A stretch of 64,000 nucleotides of DNA. Source: Schistocephalus solidus. Lineage: Eukaryota > Platyhelminthes > Cestoda > Diphyllobothriidea > Diphyllobothriidae. How positions within the stretch are numbered: position 1 is the stretch's first letter; each line of letters opens with the position of its first letter. Both the position numbers and the translations under genes were made by a program. The notes beneath the pieces were generated by a model that saw only the letters and a list, made by a program, of their open reading frames with translations, searched no databases and was not told the origin of the DNA. Below are positions 24,591 to 36,840 of the stretch, in pieces. The stretch spans positions 124,001 through 188,000 of the forward strand of contig WEDG01000839.1 of the NCBI GenBank assembly GCA_017591395.1, given 5' to 3'.

Positions 24591-26376
24591 ATCAGTATTC
24601 TGAAGTCTAGAAAATATTACCTGCGTAAGTTTTTAATATTGCTTTTTTACCGAGCTTACTTCAAAGATATTTCTCTCACGCCATACGACCAGCTTTTCGA
24701 AGGGCTTCTTTTCAGTCATCTGCAAAAAGTACATTGCAAAAACGGTTATTTAGGTAAATTGAATAAATCTCACTACTTTTCGATGTCCCAATATACTTTC
24801 ATATATATCTCATTGAAAAATGCACAAAACATACTTTCTTGTTCATTTTAGTTTTGCACTGTATCTCCTTCAAATTTGAAACTTGCTGAACTAGTGTCTT
24901 ACGTGTTATGAATTTTTAAGTTCCGAAGTCTTTTCAGAGCGGAAATGTCTATTCATTCAGCATTGTATCTGTCTCTTTGTGAATGTCGCTTATGAAATAT
25001 ACAACTTGCGGTGAAATCAGGACACAATTATTTAAGTGATATATGAGGGATTCCTAATAATGTAGCAAAATATATGACATGTTTGCAAGGAAAGCATAGC
25101 ACATGTAGTTCGCCATCCTTAAACTCAAGTTAACCTGATAATTGTTCTCAAAATTATTCGAAAATAAAAAAACAAAAACACCCTTTATTAAATTATGAAA
25201 TTTAACGAAGACTAAATACACTACAAAATGATGAAAAAAGAGTTTACTTACCTTTTTTATAAATTATACTTAAACTTATAAAGCCAAACCAAAATAATCC
25301 AAATAATTTATACTAGCTAAGTGGTCGTACTTAATGGAGTTTAAATTTTACCGGCAAACAGAACGAAGCTCACTCAAAATGCCAGCATTCTAGTTAGTAT
25401 AACATCCTTACGGAATTAAGCTTTTCGATTAGAAAACCATTTTGAAATTTTCATTTTGAGATTTCTGAAATAGGTCAGCTGTTCTTCCTTCGGCTTTGAG
25501 GGCGACAGTACTTGACAGACAGCTGGACAGACCGGAAGTCAGTCAATCATTCGATGTATGTCTGCCGGACATAACATGATCTACCGGTTGGCCACAGGGA
25601 ATGTGTTCAATGAAGTAGTTTGGGTAACCAGGGATTTTCGCAAAAACAACATCACGACTGATGGCATAAAAAATACATCAAACAGCTTGACCTATTTGCA
25701 AGACGGATAATATTGCAGTGTATTTGGGTTTTAGGCTAAAATACAAACGTTTAACTCTAGTATTTGGACAGTATTCACAACTGATGTTGACTACTAAGGA
25801 CAGAAGTTAACCAAGTGAGGTACCCTTGATTGTAAAATAATTCTAACTTAAGGCAACAAGGTTCACGTTAACCTTTTGAGTTCTGTTATTTATTAAAATA
25901 CAACGTATTCTTTTGATTCCTTTTTCGTTAGTAATTGAAAGTTTCGGGGAATTAGATCTAACATTTTGGTTTTGGTGAGGGATTAAATTCCAATGTGTGT
26001 CAGATTGTAAATGGTATTAGTCATAACCTGATCATCATTTATTCTTCCAACAGCACAAGCCGCAATACGAAAACATTCTACCTGCATGTCTGCACGCAAA
26101 CAAGGTGACGCAATTCTTACTCCTTTAAATAATATGTTATTTTGAAAATCAACTATGATGGAAAGCATAAAGTGCATCCTTTGCTATGATATATTAAAAT
26201 ACTTAAAATTTAAGTCTTCCAAATTATACAATTTTCGGCTTTCAAAAACGATAAAAAAAGTTAGCTATTCCCATCGTGTCCTGATTCCCAATGTTGAGAC
26301 TATATTTCTTTGCCCAACATTGAACCGGATCTTGACACGCAGTGGTTTGAGATCAGTAGGAGCCTTATTTTACTAA
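24591..26376. other. AT-rich DNA without recognisable genes
   Basis: No domain found; open frames are short. Confidence 0.45.
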
Positions 26377-26681
26377 GAGCACGGGAATAGCAACGGTCCG
26401 CTTACTTACAATACGTGTCCATGCAGTAAATTACAGGAAGGTTTAAATGTTCCCATGTCTTTACCCCACATTTAAACTAAACTATGACCCTAGCTATTCT
26501 CTACACCTTAAACTAACAGCCCAAACCTTTACCCTTAACATACTCCTGACCCTAAAACCAACATTAAGCCTAAATTTAAAACTAAATTTATTAACCACCT
26601 AAATCCTAAATTTGATTGATTTTCTCCGGAATTTCGCAGAATTTGCGGGCAGTTTCTATTCCCGCGTCCTCCTTAGGTGAC
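26377..26681. mobile_element. MITE-like element with degenerate CCCTTAA filler, copy 1
   Basis: Left end agcacgggaatagcaac.gtccgc and right end gcgggcagtttctattcccg plus cgtcct are imperfect inverted repeats of about 25 bp. Between them (26460-26600) is a run of variants of ccctaa/cccttaa and taaac. Size is about 305 bp with no coding capacity. A related segment is at 40222-40545. No target duplication was confirmed. Confidence 0.5.
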
Positions 26682-29600
26682 CCTTAAATTCATTTCTCAC
26701 CCTTATTACACTGCCGATCCATAAAAATATAACATATGATTGTTTTCGTTTTAAAAACCAAATTGAGACTGTTTTGTAAATTTAAGGTTTAAAGTTCACT
26801 ATTCAGTTACGATTTAGGTTCGCATTTCGTTCTGTCAGTTCACAAAGTCTGCGAAAAATACTCTATGCACAAAAACGATTATTTTTTGGCGAAATTAAAA
26901 AACAAATTCAAAAGATAGTGTCTTGTGCTATCAGTTGGCCAGTCGATTGTGCTCCATATAATGAACAGTTTGGAAATGGTAATGCATTTAACTGCAGAAT
27001 ATCTTATTTATATAAAATGTCTGGCATGTTTTTCGTAATTTGAAAACACGTCACAGGGTTTTCTAATTAAAAATATCGATAACTGCTACATCACAGAGAG
27101 AAAATTTGGAAAATGTGGTCTCATCTGCTGGATTCTTAATTAAATTCCTCTGAAATTTGATTGCATAAACAAATTTCTTACGATCTTCCTACAACGTTAA
27201 GTAATACATTGTTGTATTAATAAATCTAAAAGAACAATTAACTATGCAGACCGAAGTACTCTTAACAATTTTATATTTTGGAAACTTATTTAATTACCTC
27301 ACGTCAGCTTTAGTGTCAATGACTCATAGAATTTATTTGATTGATATCGTTTTGAACCTTTAAACTTCCCGTGAGCCTACTAACCTATAAAAAACATCAT
27401 CTTAAGCTTTTAAAAACAGATTATTTTAAGAGAGGAAGAAGACAACGATAGAGGAAACAAACTGGCCATTTTGCGCTCATTGGTCATCAGCTGACATGGC
27501 TCAACCCGAAATAAAAGGTCCAATGCCCGGCGCAATATTTCGAACATTTTGACCAGCTGTTTAGTAAAATTACATTTAGAGACGACACCTCATTCGGTTG
27601 CACAAAGACACACCACAATTCAAAATTCCTTCTATCTTCCCCTCAGATCTTTTATGTTCACCGGAAGCATTTCTGCGGTAGGCAGCATAAAACATTGCAT
27701 CTCTGTGAATTTAAAGAGGGTGTTGCGTTCCTTACCAGTTCCATTGTGGGGCAAATGTTTTCCGTTGTGCCTTGGGTTTCCAAAGCGAGCCCCATCAGCA
27801 GCCATAGTTCTTAGTCTGTCTTGCCTTTGAAAGTTATTATATGTTGAAAGATGTTGGTTAAAATGTAGTAACCCTGGATTCGTCTGTCAATAAGCAAAGC
27901 TATAAGCTCTCAGATAAAAAAGGTTTTGCCCACATTGATAGCATAATTAGTTATTGGTTGGCTTGAATACACAAATTATCTAATAGTTGAGTATGGCCTA
28001 CCTTTTGGGATGGATTTTCGTTTTATTGAATCATAATAAGTGAAAAAGGATGCACAATCATTTGCGTTACTTTCTTAGTCGTAGGTTAATTTTGCTTGTT
28101 TTATATTTTTATGCTTACTGTGAAACGTTTTTAATATTCGAATGACATTCGAATAATTGGCAAGTTTTAGGAAAATTAGGAAAACCGTGGCTTAATATCA
28201 ATCATATTTCCATGTTAATTTGTGTCTTTGATGACATTGGAGATTGAAAAAAACATTCCTAATATGTCCTTACTCAAGATCTCCTACTGTTAATGTACAT
28301 TGCATGTTAACGTAAAAAAACGATAGATACAAACGAATTAGAAAATTCAATATACAAAAACAAGCAATGTGTTCGATTTTTTGCTAATAGTGGCTACGCA
28401 AATGAGGCGCAGGAAATCCTGTGCAAATCAAAGTATCGGGATGTGCATGACACGCAGAATTTGTTAAAATGGTTGTGATTTGCAAACTACAAGCTATAAA
28501 CTGGGTAACTTGTGCTTAATGAAGTTCAACACGACAATTGTGGTTGTGTGATCAAGAGCCTTGAAGGATGAATTCAAATCGTTCTGCCACAACATCAATT
28601 AAATTGTTATTTTTAGATAAGGTTCATTTTAGTGCACGGACTTCTAAGGTGAGAAAAGTCTAATAAGTTGTCAAAAATTCTTTTTATCAGTTTGAGCGAT
28701 GAAACTGACAGTTATTTACTAATTGACAGCAGCTGATCGCCTGAGAATGTGAAACCGGAAGTTTTTCAAAGGATATTTTTCAAATACTAGTTTCATCAAA
28801 TGTTTGGCAGGCACTTCCTACTACAAGCAGGATTTAAAATGAATGGTGAAGCTCTCAATTTAAATTTGAACCACACCACAATGTCAAAATTAACCATAAA
28901 TGGTTGTCGCATTCTGAACCCCTGTATTACCTTATCATTCTAGTAACCATTTACATAAATGAACGCAGTCTTCTATTTGAAATAAGGCATCTGAAACATA
29001 CAGATGTTTTTCGAATTGGGAGAGGATAAATTTACTTACTTACTTACTTTACTTAATGTTCGCACTACATATAAAAATGGCAGACATAAGCAAATCACTC
29101 AGCATTTAAAAAGTTTGCCCAGTGAGAAATAGTGAGGAGTTATTTTATTCATTCATGCGAAAGACACTCCGTGCAAAACAATTAGCACTTCAACGTACGA
29201 CAACCGTAAAAAATACTATCAATTATATTGGTTTTTCCATCTTGACGTGTAAACATTAAATTCCGTTGGCAGGACTGAATCTCCGATTCTCTAAATCCAA
29301 GCTTTTGTTAAAACAAAACATAAAAACGCTAAGGTTTTACATGTATTTGTAAATTGCAAAGTCGGGAAATAGCTTTAAATCATTACTAGTCAGCAGTCAT
29401 AGGATATATATACATTTACTATTATAAAATATTTTTTAAATTTGTATTTGGCTACGCTGGGCAACATGACCTTTAAAACATGTTAAGTCTCAAAACTCGT
29501 GCATTACTTCTGTTACTGATAAACGTTGTACACAGAACGGATTTATGACGATTTTATGAAAGCATATAGACAGTCCTTCACATAAAGATCAAAGTGTTTA

Positions 29601-32600
29601 CTATTTTATAGCCAAGTGGAAAAATATAGTCCTGTTCAAAATTAAGCGCAAAAATCATACAGTAAAGGCCTTTAGTAGACTAGATATTTACAATTTTCCT
29701 TTTTGGCCTCAAATAGTTTGAATTATTTTCTCTTTTTTACGCTTCAGAGCACCTGACAACCCAATTGGAGTTTTAATTGCAAGCCAAAATATCAACATTT
29801 ATTAGCTGCCGTGCATGGTTTTGCATATGGCTTTTTTTATAAAATTTCGTAACAAAACAATGACGATTAATTTTTTTCTTGAAAGGTAAGTATGAACATT
29901 TCATCATCTTAAACCACTTGACCGGTAATCAGTTAAGGAACAAATTTGATTGAAAATTTGCCTTTTCGTCAACAAATTATAATAAGCGAGATACGGTGGC
30001 ATTTTTTACTACGAAAAGTTAGTATCTAATTTGAGGTTAATGTGAAAAGTTCTATTATTATAAGTTTAAAATTTGAAACTTACGGTTCGTTCTCATAAAA
30101 CTAACTTAATATCTGAATTTTTTGTCGTACGTTTTTTATGTACATTGTTACAATTTCACTAAGTAGTCCAATTAAGATACATTGGTTCCCACAACAATTC
30201 AAGTGTTTATTTCCACAGCGGAGAAACAGGGGTAGAGGCTTCAGTAGAGTTGATAAATTAATCACGAAATCTGCAACGTCATTTTCTGCATAAGAAGCTG
30301 CTGCTTTAGGCCGCCAATAATTAACCCTTGCTTTAAATTTTGTTTTTTTTCATTTTAGGAGTTGGTCGGAGCCTCACTGGTACCTCCTCCGTTGGACACC
30401 ATCAGCTGCAATAGCTGATCTGTCCTGCTTCTAGTTTCGACTTTGACGCTTCGGTCGTTCAGAGCGTGGTCTGCGTAAAAACTGAAGGTCCGGGTGATAT
30501 TTAGGTCGGCACACCAAAGAAGACAGCTTCATTTTCGACCGAATTCAGCGGAGATTTTGCCGAGAGTTAAAATGCTAGCTTTTTCTCAGTAGTGAACTGT
30601 TTACTTCAGTTCTGTTGTTTTTCTGCGCGCCAGTTTTGTCCGTGCTTTTCGCATAGCAAGATTTGCTAGGTTAAACTAAACTTACTCATGGGAATGTATG
30701 TTTTCGCGCATTGGTGGATGTTGTCCGAACACTCCCAAAATGGCGACGGGTCTCAAAATGCATTATATTTTAGGGGTTTAAGTTTATCGCACAAAAAAAC
30801 TGCGGCACTCATGTTGTCACTGTGAAACTTCCTGAAGTTTTAAACAAATGGTTTAATAAAATATAAACAAGTTAAGCATTAAACGTTTGCAAAGGAAGCA
30901 AACTCAAACTTCTGAAATTTGATATACTATGTCAGTAAATTGGCAAAATTTTAAAAAAACATTAGGGTAGGGACGAATGACAGTAATCGGACTAAAAAAA
31001 GGCAAGCAATAAAGCAAGAAAACATAAAAGTTAAATGTAAAATTATACCTTGCCTCATTTTTTAGAACTACGTTACATATAAATAAACGTGATAAATGTC
31101 CTCAAATACGATTTTGGTTAAGGTCACATTTCATGTGGGTCTAATTTTGGCATACAGAATTCAGTAGACTTAGCCAAACAGTAACCACGGATAACTCGCG
31201 TTCTCGTCGAATTTGTCTATACTAGCATTATACTAATTTTCGATCAAATAATTTTCGCTGTACATCAGGTTTCACATCGGCGGACGAAACAAAACAGCAA
31301 ACCCCATCCATTTCCAATTATTGAGTGTCACAAAGTGTATGAAAACATCCGGTTGTGCTCAGGTAGTTTTACAGCTGTGACATCCATGTACTGCCGAAAA
31401 TTAAAGAGTGTTTCTTTCTCTTAATATTGCACTTCGCCCTGAGCGGTGGCTACTGTTTCATCTAGTTAGTTGACGAATGCTTCTTTTGCGGATTTTGATA
31501 ACATACGGAGTAGGTCACAGTTTATATTCTTATGGATTCGCGTAGCGACAATCACATATATTATACTCATCCTGTAGCATGTGCGTTTCCTGTGAATATG
31601 AAACCAAACAGACTAATTAGCAGGAATAATTCGCCATATGTTGGGCAAAAGCAAAACAACACTTCTTCCGATAACATATAACGATGAGCAGAAAACATGC
31701 CCGCAGAAATCGGTACAGACATGGTAACCTGATTAGGAGAAAATATAAAGGCTACGTTTTGAATTTCTCTGCAAAATTCAAGTGTCACCCTGTACTGCAC
31801 CAAGGTTGAACAGCTATTAATCAATAATACTGAATACCAAATTGCTTTTGTAGATTTCACTTTTACGGATGGCCCCAAAATTGTTTTGTATTGATAGCCA
31901 ACCTGCAACAGCATACATAAAACTGTCACGCACTTTCGAACCAGTCAACCTTGCAGGCATGCAAGAAAAAACTTCACTAAGAAATTGCTCTGAAAAGCCT
32001 TAATTAAGGCGTTTTGAAAGAAGTGCCACGTTCATAATACCGATAGTTTTTTTAAAAACAACGAAATTTCCTATTTGTATTCGGCATAAGATACATAATA
32101 CACACAACGGCAAAATCCCACTAGTAAAGAACGTGACGTGTCCTTAATACCGGTTCCAAAACTCTTATATTAAATGTTTGCCTATTAAACCGCTAAGAAA
32201 ATCAAAGATGCTAGCACACATACTGGTTAAATTAAAAAGCACATAAATATTTTTCAAGTTATATGGCCTCATAAAAAGTAACACAAACAAGCCGTCAAAA
32301 AATAGACAGAAGATTGTATTAAGAGAAGTTGAATCCCCTGCTTAGCCTCTTCATGTGAGTGGTCTAGGTAGGTTTTTTTATTAGTTAAATTTGATATACT
32401 TCATTAAACTTTCGAGAAGGCTCTTCTTTGCCCATATCGATATTAAGCAGCCAATAGGCAAACTCAAGATAAGGTTTATGGTGTTAAAAACTACATCTAT
32501 GAAAGCATGTTTAAAGAAAATAAGAGCTCTTGGTCAAGTTAATATTTCTGAGTACAAAACGGGCCAGAAAATAAACGGGAAAGGAGTAAGGAGGTCGAGT

Positions 32601-33599
32601 ACGTTAATCAGAGACACGTTTTTACTTAACCGTCTATTATTTGGTTAATTGATATTGGTATGCGCTAATTCTATTTGGCAATGCATATGATCGAGCATGA
32701 ACGAGCCGTAAAAGGTCATCAATTATACAAATGGAATTCTTTCGATATTTATGAATAAAATGTCAAAAAACTGAATTCTGGTGGAACGTATACGCAATTT
32801 TACCAACAGGAGAAAGACTTAGTTACAAGGGTTACACAATTTTTTTAAATGAAGTTATTGCTGTAATTTAAGGCCAAAATGATGATTTTTGCCTTAAAAG
32901 AGAATTCATTTTACTTTTTCAATAGAGGTTTTACGTCCAAAGTAAAACCCCCATAATTTGAAGGACTGGCACTTTCTGTGTGGCAAAAATATGTGAGCTG
33001 CAAAACGCAATAAAATTTGGTAAAACCGAGATAAAAGGATGTGTTCAGTTTTGAACCGGCTATTTACGTGTTTAAACAAAAAGAATTAGATCAACAGATG
33101 CTTCTGAACAGTCAGAACAACTGCCGCTTTTATGGTATTCTTCCTCACTAGTTGGCCAGCGAATGGTTTAAAGCCGGTAATATAAATTAAGTTCATTTAC
33201 AATTCTGTATTGATTTATGGAGAGTAGCATAAACAATTCTTTTCTGATGGTAAAAACCGCAGAAAAAAAGGTAGTAAGGCGGGATGTCGCAAATTAATGG
33301 CTGCCACATACGATGCGCCAAGCGTGCTACTCAGAGAGACTTTAGAATGAATAACTAACGAGAAAAGAAGGAGATTGTCCGTGAGAGCGGTAGTTTCTGC
33401 TGAGCTGAGGAAGCTGCAGTCACGGTAACAAGAGGTTTATTCACCTGACTTGTTCAGCTTCTCATTCAAATCCACTAATGTTGATGGCCAAAAGGAAATT
33501 GCTATTTTGCCTTATAATTGAGGGTTTTGTAGCCCCACGCAAAAACTCGCATGATGATCTCTGATCAGCAAATTGGAATTCCTATCCACCAAGACGAGA
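26682..33599. other. long AT-rich stretch without recognisable genes
   Basis: No domain, RNA or mobile element recognised. It holds a short TTAC tandem run at 29030-29053 and a 120-codon minus-strand frame at 31567-31929, hydrophobic at its C-terminal end. A frame of that length is expected a few times by chance in a window this size and composition, and it matches nothing I know. Confidence 0.45.
29030..29053 (+). repeat. (TTAC)n short tandem repeat
   Basis: ttacttacttac-type run, slightly imperfect. Confidence 0.85.
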
Positions 33600-34000
33600 A
33601 AATACTAGAACATTGGTGTTTGCTTGAATGTCATTATCCGTTGATGAACGCTCACCGATCGCTAACGGACCTCACTCCTCCCGTTGAGGCTGACTGCCGA
33701 GTCTCGTCAGCTGCCACACAGTGGCTATTATAATAGACAGATTAGCAGTGCTGGCAAAGAAAGGGAAGACTGGAATAGTTATTTCCCTTTTCATTAGTCC
33801 TTGTCAACCAGTCATACCCAATCAAAGGTGAGGCACCACCCGAGGCTCAAACCGGAGGGACGTTGATTTGAAATCCAACGCACTGCACCACGTGCTCGTT
33901 CTTTTGTCGGTCTACATCTGGAATATTGCCATCCGTTGAAGAAAGCCCAATGATCAGTAAAGGGACTCATTCGTTTCATTCAACAATGGATGCCAATGTT
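33600..34000 (-). mobile_element. tRNA-headed SINE, minus strand, one unit plus partial second unit
   Basis: Minus strand: worn head at about 33905-33830, body at 33813-33768 with GACTGG and CCAGTC stem I strands intact but a broken core (TTGACAA), and a 3' tail to about 33600 (gttagcgatcggtgagcgttc). A second tail begins at 33906 and repeats the same phrases (ctttactgatcattgggc, gcaatattcc) at a distance of about 297 bp, so this was a head-to-tail pair. A 60-codon plus frame (33551-33733) is antisense to it. Confidence 0.75.
33768..33813 (-). ncRNA. hammerhead-like fold, core lost
   Basis: Stem I is a perfect six-pair match and GAAA is present, but the CUGANGA core and stem II are damaged. 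Confidence 0.4.
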
Positions 34001-34012
34001 CCCTATCTTAAC

Positions 34013-34190
34013 CAGCAAAACAATGAGCCCTTGGCAAAATGGTTAGACTGTTTAACTTCTTATCAACAGGCCGCATGTTCAAGGCTCGGTTAGTGCACTA
34101 CCTGGGATTGGTCATGACTGTCTGACGACGGCTGTTGAGCCAGAAATGGCCATTAGAGTCTCCCTTGCTTTGTCTGTAAATGTCCTTTTG
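34013..34190 (+). mobile_element. tRNA-headed SINE, plus strand
   Basis: Head starts at about 34020 (gagcccttggcaaaatggttag); the B box is weak (atgttcaaggctc). The body with a recognisable hammerhead spans 34116-34160. The 3' tail is cut after about 34190. It lies in opposite orientation to the copy at 33600-34000, which ends just before it. Confidence 0.75.
34116..34160 (+). ncRNA. hammerhead ribozyme-like fold
   Basis: GACTGT, core CTGACGA, stem II GGCT/AGCC with loop GTTG, GAAA, palindromic stem III ATGG/CCAT, T, then AGAGTC. The core is intact; stem I has one mismatch (second pair) with the next pairs kept. Confidence 0.6.
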
Positions 34191-35552
34191 TTATCTCTTG
34201 GATTTTGCATACCTGTATATATCCTTTATTAGTTCTCAGTGCAGAATTAGAACTTAAGACATTCAATTATAAGTTTATCCTTACTATCCAAAAACGCAGT
34301 AGGTGAAGAGGGAGGAAGATAACTAACGCATAATTCAGATTTTATTAATCACAGATGCTTTAACTAATGTGCGAAGTCCATTTTTAAGTAACAAGTGTTC
34401 TGAAAGCAAACTTAGTGAACTTCCTTTTATTTGCTTTTTGGGGTTAGAAAAGACCGCTGTTTGAAATAGACGATTCAAAAACTAGCATCTTCAAGTACTA
34501 GATAATTGAGCGAGGACGTTAGGACTACATTATTATTCCTTGAAGGTACTGAATTTTCAGCGTAAGTGAAATTTTCGGCAGAACGATTCTGCTTTAACGG
34601 TTCTACAAATCAAGCACAAATGTCATAAAAAGCGGCAAGTGTTTCTGAAGACTTAGATTCAGTAAGATTCTTATCGCAGTTACAATTCAGTAAACTAAAT
34701 ATTTGATGTGTTGGTGCAACGTGCGCATTCTGCTAGAAGGCGACGTCCCACCATACAATCGCATGTAAGGACAGAGGCGAGATCACGCTAAAACATAGCT
34801 CACGTGATCAGGTAAATCATTTATTACGTGTTAGTAGAGGAGTGCATGCCCACGTCGTTGAAAAATGCGCTGGCGTTGAGAAAGGGATACCTGCAGATGT
34901 TAAAAGTATGTAGATTTGCATAATTGGCATTGAAAACCGCATTGGCGAAGCTGGTAAACCAAGAGAGCGGATAGAGAATGCACGAGCAAATGAACACGAA
35001 CAGATATGACTCAATTTCCTCGGTTCCTGCACATGTAAATGGATCAAAACCGAGTACAAAGGTGTAAAATACATTCCATTCTATCCACGTACTCTGCTGT
35101 TGATTCGTTTTAAATCTCTCATACTCTAAGTGATTTTTCGAATTCTGCTTCTTCCTTGCGCAGTAAGCGCATTTCGACAAACAACGCCCTGTCTTACTTG
35201 CGTATTGAGTAGCCGTAGTGGCAGTTGTTATGACACATATTACCGTTAACTTAATCATTTTCCCTCTTTCATCGGACGTCTTGGCCCATCTTAGTCTACT
35301 TATTTTCGTTCATGTTGTGATCGAACGTGTTCACATGTAAAACCATTTTGACACCTTCTGTAACCGAAAAATCATTTAATTTTGTGAGTAAATGAAGTGA
35401 CAACGCATAGTGTGTATAAAAGATTATCACTTCATGTAGCGTGAAAGTTCCTAGTACAATTTTGGTGGAAAAGATTTATGCATGCCCATATTTCAAAGCT
35501 CAGGAATGTTTAAATGATTAACAATACAACAGATTCTAATGTGTTTCTTGAG
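34191..35552. other. no recognised gene; one 144-codon frame
   Basis: The minus frame 34824-35258 is the longest in the window. It starts MIKLTVICVITTAT, contains a CAYCARKK stretch and a hydrophobic run (SYLFVFICSCILYPLSWF) that could span a membrane. I recognise no family. At this length a single chance frame is plausible, so it is not called as a gene. Confidence 0.3.
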
Positions 35553-35765
35553 TGGTGCACAACCTGGGGTTGGGTATTACTGGCTGATGATGGCTAATAA
35601 GCCAGAAATGGCTATTCCAGTCTCCCTTGTTTTTGCTGGCAATATTGATCTGCCTATTCTACTGCTAGCCACTGCGCGGCTGCTGGCAGAGCTCAAACGT
35701 AAGCCTCAGAATGGAGCGGAACGAGTAAGTTCCGTTAACGATAGGTAAGCATTCATCAGCGAATC
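35553..35765 (+). mobile_element. tRNA-headed SINE family, body and full 3' tail
   Basis: Head missing or unrecognisable, but the body and tail are the best preserved tail in the window: hammerhead at 35578-35622, then a cttgtttttgctggcaat block, a tgatctgcctattctactgc block, a gctgctggcagagctc block, a gagcggaacgagtaag block and gttccgttaacgat. The overlapping plus-strand frame 35539-35748 is not a gene. Confidence 0.8.
35578..35622 (+). ncRNA. hammerhead ribozyme-like fold with full stem II
   Basis: TACTGG, core CTGATGA, stem II TGGCT/AGCCA (five pairs, T-A at the base) with loop AATA, GAAA, stem III ATGG/CTAT (one G-U), T, CCAGTC. All invariant bases are present. Stem I has five of six pairs. 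Confidence 0.7.
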
Positions 35766-36840
35766 TAATTTGTTTGTGTTCTGCCTACTGCGAGAGTAGG
35801 AGAAAGAGAGGCAAGACACGAAATGCTGTTTCTCAATTAGAAATTGAAAACCAAAAATTTACATTCCTCCACTTTGTCCCCGGGAGAAATATAGTTAATG
35901 ACGAAACATTTAATTTTTAAACATTTTAAGTGGACGTTCATCGTTGGTCTCATCTCTTATTCAGAACATATGGTCAGTTAAATGCTAAAACAGGAAAATT
36001 AACCATGCGCGACGTGCAAATTTGAATTTTAAAATGCAGACGACTGGTGAAAAAGACTGAATCTTTAGTTATGAATTGTCAGTGTAAAGATAGTTATATT
36101 GTTAAATAGTTGATGTTCTTTAAGTTTTGAAATCTGCACATGCTTGACTTAAGCGAGCATTGTGCACTTTTTATGTAAACACATATCCGTGCTGATGAAG
36201 AGCTTGAAACACTTTTTAATGTGGATTCAAACGAAATATCTCATGAACGAGGGTTTTCGTTATCAGTTGATGGATAAGATTTTGAAAATGCTTCCTAATC
36301 TGACGTTATAAGAAAGATGAATTTATTATCGAAAAACGTTTTTTATGAAAGTCACATTTATAGATATTTTGGGGGGGTATGTTAAATTTTAAACGTGGAA
36401 TCTCCAAAAATTCTAAATTATAAGCATATAAGCTCTCTTCCAGTACACATATAAACAAAAATTTTAAAACCTTTAATTTTTCCCCATTAGGCAATGGGAA
36501 CGTGAAGAAAAAAGCTATCAATGTGGTCACATGTTTGAGTATATCTTTGCAATATGATATACGAATGCCTTCATAGAAATGAAAGACGTTGATGGTTACT
36601 GATAAAGCACTACAATTTACTTCAAACTGTCAAATTTACTAGGCTGCCATCTCAGTGACATTGGGCATTTACGATATATATGCACATCAGTTTCACTTAA
36701 TTCCTCTGCAAATTCCTTTATATTTTTATACGATTGACTGTCACTTCTCGGTTTTCGATCATCTTGGAAATACTGAGTAAACCTTAAAATGAAGTAAACG
36801 CATTACTTCACGCTTACAGGATGACGTTCATTTAAGGATA
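35766..36840. other. no recognisable feature
   Basis: AT-rich; only short frames. Confidence 0.4.

Noticed and set aside
26460..26600. A telomere or interstitial telomere array
   Set aside because: The words vary too much to be a simple TTAGGG array, and the block sits inside a bounded repeat.
31567..31929. A 120-codon minus-strand gene
   Set aside because: No domain; a few such frames are expected by chance in 64 kb of AT-rich DNA.
34824..35258. A membrane protein gene of 144 codons
   Set aside because: Only one hydrophobic stretch, no family, and the length is near the chance limit for this composition.
36190..36235. A further hammerhead (ctgatgaagagcttgaaacac)
   Set aside because: CTGATGA and GAAAC are present but no stem II can form between them and there is no stem I; treated as chance.
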